Positions 44,053 to 49,152 of a DNA stretch of 49,152 nucleotides are shown in pieces. The notes beneath the pieces are model-generated. The model saw only the letters and a program-made list of their open reading frames with translations, was not told the origin of the DNA and made no database searches. The stretch comes from Candidatus Omnitrophota bacterium. GTDB taxonomy: Bacteria > Omnitrophota > Gorgyraeia > Zapsychrales > Zapsychraceae. Both the position numbers and the translations under genes were made by a program. Where the stretch lies: contig JAIORP010000002.1 in the NCBI GenBank assembly GCA_021108075.1, forward strand, positions 1-49,152, in the 5' to 3' direction. The number at the start of each line of letters is the position of its first letter. Position 1 is the first letter of the stretch.

Positions 44053-44134
44053 ATACCAAATCCATTCATGAATTGTTCTATCTTAATTCTGAAAAGCAGA
44101 ATTGATTTTGGTCATTATTTAATGGAATTGGTAT
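44053..44134. repeat. Dispersed short repeat, copy F (82 bp)
   Basis: Almost identical to copy B: starts ATACCAAATCCATTCATGAA, ends TTTAATGGAATTGGTAT, same AATTCTG/CAGAATT core. It lies in the gap between the DUF2089 operon and the second ECF triad. Confidence 0.85.
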
Positions 44135-44204
44135 GATGATATCTCAACCTGAAATATCATAAATACTTAAAATTATAGGATTTATGAGAACCAACAATAT
44201 CTTT

Positions 44205-44591
44205 TTATTTCACAATCGGAAGGCTATGCATTTTTCGCATACGTCGCGTGATTTTATCAAATGTTTCCTGTTGTTCGACGGTTAACTCCACTCGAATGTC
44301 AGACAAAGCATCCATCAGGGACGATCGTATCCGCGGATGACACTGGCTAAACGCATCACGCATCTCTTTATCTCTTTGTTCGATGATCACGCCTATTTTT
44401 TGTGTTTGCGCTTCGGTTAAATCCAACTTTTTAACAAGCCGTTTTAAGATCACCGTTTTTCTGGCTTCAGGATTGCTGTGCCCGACCCTGGCAATAACAC
44501 TTCGGATGTGAACAACCGTACCGATCACCCCCGAGGCAAAACCCAGAATAAAAATTATAGCAATCCCGATCCATATTTTTAATGCTCTCAT
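44205..44591 (-). CDS. CpxP/CnrX-like membrane-anchored sensor (second triad)
   Basis: 128 residues from the ATG at 44591 (AAGGAG 7 nt upstream). An N-terminal transmembrane segment (IWIGIAIIFILGFASGVIGT) anchors a helical periplasmic domain with LDLTEAQTQKIGVIIEQRDK and ELTVEQQETFDKI, the two LTxxQ-like motifs. This is the CnrX/CpxP arrangement. It is third in a sigma, anti-sigma, sensor operon, 77 bp after the anti-sigma stop. Metal or envelope stress is the likely signal; there is one His and one Cys near FSQCHPR. Confidence 0.8.
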   Translation of the reverse strand: MRALKIWIGIAIIFILGFASGVIGTVVHIRSVIARVGHSNPEARKTVILKRLVKKLDLTEAQTQKIGVIIEQRDKEMRDAFSQCHPRIRSSLMDALSDIRVELTVEQQETFDKITRRMRKMHSLPIVK

Positions 44592-44668
44592 ACAACGTCT
44601 CCTTTTGCGATTAACGCCTGACATTTTTGAATACATTCACTTTTTTAAATAATAGGGTTGACAATCCT

Positions 44669-45016
44669 TCAGATCCCTAATAATTCGATCCACAAAAAAG
44701 CATCGTGCTGACTGCTCCAAACCTGACTCAATGTGTCGTCAATCGGATTATAAAACAAATACAATATTCCGAATAACAACAAAGCCATCGCGGACGCTGG
44801 AACAAAGCGCCAGAAGGCCATCGAGATGGAATCGATATAATCGACGAAAACTTCAAAAAAATGCTGCGCATGCTTTCTTTCCTCAAGGCTAATCTGACGG
44901 ACATCCTTCATGACACGATCCGCCCAATGCTCACGCGGAACAAACTCTGTGCGTTCTTTTCCGGCTGTCCTCAACAATTCTCCTAATTCATGGATCTTCT
45001 TTTTATCAGCGACCAT
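44669..45016 (-). CDS. Small membrane anti-sigma factor (second triad)
   Basis: 115 residues: a charged cytoplasmic helix region (KKKIHELGELLRTAGKERTE, RVMKDVRQISLEERKH), one transmembrane segment (VPASAMALLLFGILYLFY) and a short tail. No zinc motif. The start lies 3 bp after the sigma stop with GAGG upstream. Assignment is by operon position, topology and size. Confidence 0.75.
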   Translation of the reverse strand: MVADKKKIHELGELLRTAGKERTEFVPREHWADRVMKDVRQISLEERKHAQHFFEVFVDYIDSISMAFWRFVPASAMALLLFGILYLFYNPIDDTLSQVWSSQHDAFLWIELLGI

Positions 45017-45019
45017 AAC

Positions 45020-45616
45020 TCACCTCAATTCATCATCCAAAACTTCACTTAAAATCTTTTTTAATTTGCGTTTCGCACGGAACGATCGGACCTTCACATT
45101 CATCACCGTGATATCCAGCAATTCCGCTGTTTCCTTTAATGATAATCCATCAATATAAACGGATTGTAAAACCATTCTATCCTGAGGAGGCAATCGATTC
45201 AACGACCAGTTTAGCATTTCTCTCAGTTCCCGCCGGTCCGCTTCACGTTTATACGCATCATTCTGCGCCAGCTTCATCTTATCAACCCAGTGTTCATCTT
45301 TACGGTCTAAAAAATCAACGGCCTGTTCCTTCCGGCGATATTTTTTGCGCAAATAATCGTAGCACCTGCGCACGGTGATCTTCGCCAACCAAAATTTGAA
45401 ATCACTTTTACCGGAAAAATTCTTTAAAGATTTAAAAGCACTGATAAAGACTTCATGGGATATTTCTTCAACGTGATCAGGTGCAACATATTTATATGTA
45501 ATACTAAAAACGTAACGTTGATAGCGCTTCAACAAAACACTAAAAGCATCGACGTTCCCATCCAAAATAAATTGAATCACGTCAATATCAGTCAAATCTT
45601 GTAAATTATCTAGCAT
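45020..45616 (-). CDS. ECF-family RNA polymerase sigma factor (second copy)
   Basis: 198 residues with region 2 (LLKRYQRYVFSITYKYVAPD, VEEISHEVFISAFKSLKNFS, FKFWLAKITVRRCYDYLRKK) and region 4 (LNRLPPQDRMVLQSVYIDGL, TAELLDITVMNVKVRSFRAK). First gene of a sigma, anti-sigma and CnrX-like operon. A TGTAACCTTT-N13-CGACTT promoter (45734-45762) lies about 115 bp upstream, and its near copy on the other strand serves the CpxP-like gene at 45872, so autoregulation and regulation of that gene are likely. Confidence 0.95.
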   Translation of the reverse strand: MLDNLQDLTDIDVIQFILDGNVDAFSVLLKRYQRYVFSITYKYVAPDHVEEISHEVFISAFKSLKNFSGKSDFKFWLAKITVRRCYDYLRKKYRRKEQAVDFLDRKDEHWVDKMKLAQNDAYKREADRRELREMLNWSLNRLPPQDRMVLQSVYIDGLSLKETAELLDITVMNVKVRSFRAKRKLKKILSEVLDDELR

Positions 45617-45733
45617 TTTTCCTTTAACGATATATTCCTGGATCGAAACCCCGGCGTTCCATCCCCTGAATCTTTCTGAAAAATCCCGCTTTGAGCAATC
45701 ACTTAAACGGTTAATCCTCTTCCCATCACTTTA

Positions 45734-45762
45734 AAGTCGTTCATCAGCATCAAAAGGTTACA
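45734..45762 (-). promoter_or_regulatory. ECF promoter of the second sigma operon
   Basis: On the minus strand TGTAACCTTT - 13 nt - CGACTT. Its -35 and -10 boxes and spacing match the plus-strand promoter at 45786-45814 (one base different). Confidence 0.75.
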
Positions 45763-45785
45763 GGCTGATTTATTTGGCAAACAGG

Positions 45786-45814
45786 TGTAACCTTTCTGTT
45801 TTAACGTGCGACTG
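45786..45814 (+). promoter_or_regulatory. ECF promoter of the divergent CpxP-like gene
   Basis: TGTAACCTTT - 13 nt - CGACTG on the plus strand. The two -35 boxes are back to back, 23 bp apart. The predicted start is near 45821, and AAGGAG lies before the ATG at 45872. Confidence 0.75.
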
Positions 45815-45871
45815 CATAGTTAGTCCCGGAGACCCAATCAACACAACCAATACCATAATAAGGAGAACACA

Positions 45872-46435
45872 ATGAAAAAGAAAACAATCGTCGGTATCAC
45901 GCTATTTGTCGCTCTAACCCTGATCACCTTCAACACACTGGCCCTTGCCGGGCCGCTGGAAGAAGGTCACCCCCATTCTCTTTTTAATGGTTCAGCGGGT
46001 ATGCAACGGGCTTTTCTCAAACATCATGCCTCTCTGCAAATGATAAACACACTCATTCAACTCGATATTAGTGACACACAAAAAACTGAGATTGCCGATA
46101 TCTTAAAAGCAAACCGTTCGGCTGTTAAAGCGCTGCATGGTTCAGCACGAAATTCCTTTATCCATCTAATCAAAGAAGTCACAGATCATGACTATGACGA
46201 ACAGGCTATTCGGGAGGCGAGCCAAGTGTTTGCCCAAAATATGGAAGAGTGTGCTGTTTTGAAGGCCCAAATGATGCGACAAATACGATCGGTCATGAAC
46301 AACGGGCAAATGGCGATCCTGACGGCTAAACGTGAAACCATGTTAAATCATATACAAACCCTCAAAGGACGCGGACTCCGTCAAAATTTCATGCAAACCC
46401 TGAACCTATGGATCAATAAACACAGCAGCAAATAA
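45872..46435 (+). CDS. Secreted Spy/CpxP-like protein
   Basis: 187 residues. A signal peptide (IVGITLFVALTLITFNTLALA) is followed by a helical domain with LIQLDISDTQKTEIADILKA (LTxxQ-like) and a second segment MNNGQMAILTAKRETMLNHI. This is the chaperone-like fold of Spy/CpxP. AAGGAG precedes the ATG. It is transcribed away from the second ECF triad from a matching ECF promoter, so it is probably the main output of that sigma factor, either as a chaperone or a feedback regulator. Confidence 0.82.
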   Translation: MKKKTIVGITLFVALTLITFNTLALAGPLEEGHPHSLFNGSAGMQRAFLKHHASLQMINTLIQLDISDTQKTEIADILKANRSAVKALHGSARNSFIHLIKEVTDHDYDEQAIREASQVFAQNMEECAVLKAQMMRQIRSVMNNGQMAILTAKRETMLNHIQTLKGRGLRQNFMQTLNLWINKHSSK

Positions 46436-46445
46436 AAAATAATTC

Positions 46446-46500
46446 ATAACTATTCAGGTCATCCCCGAATGCTTTAATCGGGGATGACCTGAATAGTTAT
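46446..46500. repeat. Perfect 23-bp palindromic element (REP-like)
   Basis: ATAACTATTCAGGTCATCCCCGA (46446-46468) pairs perfectly with 46478-46500 around a 9-nt loop. It starts 10 bp after the CpxP-like stop. No T-run follows on the plus strand, so it looks like a REP-type mobile palindrome; it may still act as a terminator or mRNA stabiliser. Confidence 0.7.
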
Positions 46501-46569
46501 AATAATTCTTAATATTTTTCCTATGGCAAAAAGAATTTTTATTGTTTTTTTACAAAAAATCAGAGGGGT

Positions 46570-46842
46570 TCACCGAATACTTATCTTTACCAACACAATA
46601 ACGATGATCAACTGAAGTATAACGATCAGCCAATACGTCCTTTGAAAAGACTTTTTGAGGGTTTTATGCCGAAAAATCTTCTGCGCTAAAAATGCGCCTA
46701 AACTGCCACCCAAAAGTGTCCATTGATGCAAAGTCTTCTCCGCGATCCGTTTGCCTTTGCGCCGGGCTAACCATTTATCATAGCCATAAAGCAGGAACAC
46801 AAACCCATTAATGATTATAAGATAGATAAAAAAATATGACAT
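46570..46842 (-). CDS. DUF1294-family membrane protein
   Basis: 90 residues from the ATG at 46842. Hydrophobic start (YFFIYLIIINGFVFLLYG) with YDKWLARRKGKRIAEKTLHQ and LGGSLGAFLAQKIFRHKTLK in the middle and a final membrane segment. This is the DUF1294 signature. A GTG 27 bp further up is the alternative start; neither has a good Shine-Dalgarno sequence. Function unknown; small inner-membrane protein. Confidence 0.85.
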   Translation of the reverse strand: MSYFFIYLIIINGFVFLLYGYDKWLARRKGKRIAEKTLHQWTLLGGSLGAFLAQKIFRHKTLKKSFQRTYWLIVILQLIIVIVLVKISIR

Positions 46843-46993
46843 AAACCATTCGTTAGGATCCGCCCACACGAGTCAGAAATGAACCCGCTCTGTGACGTCA
46901 CCCTTGTAGAGAATTGATGCACTTTGTGGAAATGAAAAATATCGCGCCTATTTGGCGAAAAGCCATAAATCGTTGAGAAACAACACCATTATT

Positions 46994-47608
46994 TTAGAAG
47001 GATGTGATTTCCTGGAAATAAATCTTGATATCACGAACCTCGTAATCACCTTTCTCAACCCACCCAAACACAGGGGCGATAAACATCCCTGGAAAACTGG
47101 CGATTCTGCTGTTAAATTGGCCCACCGCCTGATTATAAGTTTGACTGGCCGCATCAACACTATCCCTGGTCGCATCAAATTGCTTGCGCAAGTCAATGAA
47201 GGATTCTGATTCCTTTAGGCCGGGATAAGCATTCACCCACTCATCAACACGTTCAACTGTTTTGATCAAAACGACCTGAGTCTCTGCGACCTGCCGCATA
47301 TCTGTTCTCACCAGATTTTTCTGCAGCTGCTTGATCGTATCCAACGATTGCTCCTGAATATCGATCAAAGCCGTCAAAACTTGTTGCTCTTGTTCCGCTT
47401 GATCTTTGATCATCTTGATCAAGGGGGTTAATAATTCCGTCCGCAAATGGCAGGCCTTAACAATCTGGACCTGGGCCTCAAGCGCATCCCGCTCCGCGTT
47501 AAGAATGCGGCGGTAATGAATATAAAAGAACACGACCCCCATCGCGACGATATTCAGTGCGATCCCAATTAATAATAAGCGGGTGCTCCCGCGTTGTTGT
47601 CTTAACAA
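46994..47608 (-). CDS. LemA-family membrane protein (copy 3)
   Basis: About 204 residues. Start chosen at TTG 47608, with AAAGGGGG 4-5 nt upstream; a TTG six codons earlier (47626) has no such site. One transmembrane segment (LLLIGIALNIVAMGVVFFYI), then a LemA domain: LRTELLTPLIKMIKDQAEQE, VLTALIDIQEQ, VNAYPGLKESESFIDLRKQF and FPGMFIAPVFGWVEKGDYEV. It is most diverged of the three copies, with LR-T-L in place of the RRLDLLP motif. It precedes DUF1294 on the same strand, 150 bp away. Confidence 0.9.
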   Translation of the reverse strand: MLRQQRGSTRLLLIGIALNIVAMGVVFFYIHYRRILNAERDALEAQVQIVKACHLRTELLTPLIKMIKDQAEQEQQVLTALIDIQEQSLDTIKQLQKNLVRTDMRQVAETQVVLIKTVERVDEWVNAYPGLKESESFIDLRKQFDATRDSVDAASQTYNQAVGQFNSRIASFPGMFIAPVFGWVEKGDYEVRDIKIYFQEITSF

Positions 47609-47678
47609 ACATCCCCCTTTGATCAACGCATTGTATCTTAATCGTAAATATTATAATAAAAAATTCTTATGGCAACAA

Positions 47679-47960
47679 TCATTGATGTAAAAAATTATAC
47701 CGCGAACGATACGCCGCTCGGCGTTCATGTTTAGCCGATCCGGATCGAATAACCGAATACATCTTACCAGCTAAGCCGATAAACTTGACCGGGTCATTCA
47801 CGTGGCTGTTGAAAACACAACTCTTTACTGTGACCAGCATGGGCCCGTCGCGCTCCGCCGGCCGGAAAAAATATCCGCCGAATAAAAAACATGCAGAAGT
47901 ATCTGTCAAATTTTTTTTATTAGCTTGTATTCTTTTAAAAAAAATACCAGCGAGACGCAT
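47679..47960 (-). CDS. Hypothetical small protein
   Basis: 93 residues from an ATG one base after the MORN gene's stop (TAG-C-ATG), so it could be read by coupling. Basic, with a short hydrophobic patch (ACFLFGGYFF). No domain recognised. It might be a spurious frame; the coupling and the downstream same-strand LemA gene are the only support. Confidence 0.4.
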   Translation of the reverse strand: MRLAGIFFKRIQANKKNLTDTSACFLFGGYFFRPAERDGPMLVTVKSCVFNSHVNDPVKFIGLAGKMYSVIRSGSAKHERRAAYRSRYNFLHQ

Positions 47961-47961
47961 G

Positions 47962-49059
47962 CTAAGGATAGACCACCCGCCCGTCCTGATCATATTCCTG
48001 GCTGGAAATAAGCTCGCCTTTACGATATTGGTATAAACCTTTTAGCGTTCCATTCTTATAGTATGTCTTGACCTCGCCATGCCGTTTCCCCTTACGGTAA
48101 CGCTCTTCAAATTCCAGATGTCCGTCTTCGTAATATTTTTTCCTAACACCCGACAAACGGCCGTTTTTAAAATTCGCGTCTTCCCACAAATCCCCGTCGA
48201 CAGAATAAATTTGACAGCGACCTTGATACGGTTCACCTTCGGGTGTGTGACGCACACCTTTCTGATAAATTTCCTGAGCCATCGGGCGGCCGGTCCGATC
48301 ATAAAATTTCATATCACCGTGAAGCTCACCCGACTGATAAGAAGCGACCCGCATGATTTCTCCTGTTTCATAATATGTCGTAACCAGACCTTCCAGAAGA
48401 CCATAAACGTAACGCCCGTCTTGTTGCAAAGAACCACTCTCAAAATAGGACTTAAAGGGACCCTGCTGTTTACCCGAAAAAAACACCTCTTCCAACTTCA
48501 GTTGACCGTTCGGATGAAACACCTTGGCCGTGCCTTCAAGAAGATTATCTTCATACCGCCAGACAGCCCGGACTTTATCGTGGCGATAATATTCCCGGCA
48601 GACTCTATTGTCCGCCGCTTTTGACCTGGCAGGAGAACACTTAATATGACCGGCGTACCAACCTGTATTGTTTTTATTATGGCTATTATTCAGCACATAG
48701 ATCACAACAAACAATCCGATAACGACCAGAGGGATCATCAGGCCAACATCTTTTTTTTCTTTTAAAAGGGATATCTGCGGTGCCGCCGGCTGATGAAGCG
48801 CGATCTCATCCAGCTGTTTGATTTCATCATCTGATAAATTCTCTTCGAGAGTCTTCAAAACTTCCACGGCCCGCCCGGCATCCTCACGACGGACCAACAC
48901 GCGGTTATTGCCCATGCTTAAGGTGACATGCGGACGATAGCCGCCGACATCATCCGCCTGTAAAATCGACTCTATCCTGCTATCCTTCAATAACCCGACG
49001 GCAACTTCAGCGTCATACTTACTGTAGAATGTTTTTAATAAAACAAGATCATCCATCAT
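47962..49059 (-). CDS. DUF2007 and MORN-repeat membrane protein
   Basis: 365 residues. Residues 1-75 match the DUF2007 (putative signal-transducing) domain (LVLLKTFYSKYDAEVAVGLL, RVLVRREDAGRAVEVL). A transmembrane segment (about 108-124) leads to a periplasmic part of six to seven MORN_2 repeats (QGPFKSYFESGSLQQDGRYV, EGLVTTYYETGEIMRVASYQ, HGDMKFYDRTGRPMAQEIYQ, GVRKKYYEDGHLEFEERYRK, HGEVKTYYKNGTLKGLYQYR). This links a cytoplasmic DUF2007 to an outward MORN stack. No ribosome-binding site is clear. Confidence 0.85.
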   Translation of the reverse strand: MMDDLVLLKTFYSKYDAEVAVGLLKDSRIESILQADDVGGYRPHVTLSMGNNRVLVRREDAGRAVEVLKTLEENLSDDEIKQLDEIALHQPAAPQISLLKEKKDVGLMIPLVVIGLFVVIYVLNNSHNKNNTGWYAGHIKCSPARSKAADNRVCREYYRHDKVRAVWRYEDNLLEGTAKVFHPNGQLKLEEVFFSGKQQGPFKSYFESGSLQQDGRYVYGLLEGLVTTYYETGEIMRVASYQSGELHGDMKFYDRTGRPMAQEIYQKGVRHTPEGEPYQGRCQIYSVDGDLWEDANFKNGRLSGVRKKYYEDGHLEFEERYRKGKRHGEVKTYYKNGTLKGLYQYRKGELISSQEYDQDGRVVYP

Positions 49060-49105
49060 TCGCCATTTTGAAAAGATTATCTGTCATTTATAAATAAGGC
49101 TCTTT

Positions 49106-49118
49106 CACAGAATCTGTG
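49106..49118. promoter_or_regulatory. Short palindrome upstream of the DUF2007-MORN gene
   Basis: CACAGA-A-TCTGTG, 47 bp before the start. Could be an operator; short enough to be chance. Confidence 0.25.
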
Positions 49119-49152
49119 GGTAAAATGATAAAAAAATAAGCATTGTTGCTTC

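Noticed and set aside
8950..49152. CRISPR arrays, toxin-antitoxin pairs or phage genes
   Set aside because: No regularly spaced direct repeats of 25-40 bp were seen, MORN/YwqK-like proteins have no toxin partner nearby, and no phage structural genes were recognised.

Overview
This is a bacterial chromosomal window, AT-rich, with most genes on the minus strand. No rRNA, complete tRNA or phage is visible. The mix includes a bacterial histone-fold protein, an STT3-type oligosaccharyltransferase, a SUI1/eIF1-like factor, LemA/TPM/MORN/DUF2007 envelope proteins, many secreted proteins of unknown function, and pilin and transposase remnants. This would fit an uncultured PVC-side lineage such as Candidatus Omnitrophota. 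That placement is inference from gene content, because no phylogenetic marker is present.

Region by region. (1) 1-5.9 kb: a transposase relic, then an RNA-repair locus. RtcR (plus strand) faces away from slipin-rtcB-rtcA (minus strand). The intergenic region holds a well-formed sigma-54 promoter, an upstream inverted repeat and a structured tRNA-like leader. (2) 5.9-8.3 kb: cold-shock protein, SUI1-like factor, and a response regulator with PAS domains but no output domain. (3) 8.4-11.0 kb: ECF sigma / anti-sigma / CpxP-like operon with a small gene in front and a separate secreted-protein gene, both behind matching ECF-type promoters. (4) 11-16.8 kb: membrane protein, old-yellow-enzyme oxidoreductase, a DegT-family enzyme with His in place of the PLP lysine, a disordered secreted protein and a membrane-anchored alpha/beta hydrolase. 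(5) 17-28.5 kb: two EEP-family phosphoesterases (one lacking the C-terminal SDH motif), DUF5329, large secreted beta-rich and Cys-rich proteins, a MORN protein, an IS30 relic and a duplicated TIGR04076 protein. (6) 28.7-35 kb: histone, a TPR gene bracketed by inverted copies of a short repeat, a truncated and a full-length copy of a secreted protein (the full copy ends in glutaredoxin), STT3, and a broken pilin-like gene. (7) 35-43.9 kb: a long minus-strand operon with two TPM proteins, two LemA proteins, PDZ and TPR modules and a DUF2089 regulator. (8) 44.2-46.5 kb: a second ECF/anti-sigma/CpxP-like triad facing a further Spy/CpxP-like gene across two mirror-image ECF promoters. (9) 46.5-49.1 kb: DUF1294, a third LemA, and a DUF2007-MORN protein.

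Common themes are envelope biogenesis and stress (two autoregulated ECF triads, LemA/TPM/MORN proteins) and RNA-damage repair. At least six copies of a short repeat family (82-140 bp, ends ATACC...GGTAT) sit in intergenic gaps, several next to truncated genes. The most rewarding parts are the rtc leader RNA, the two ECF promoter sets, the repeat-bracketed TPR gene and the modular TPM paralogues.
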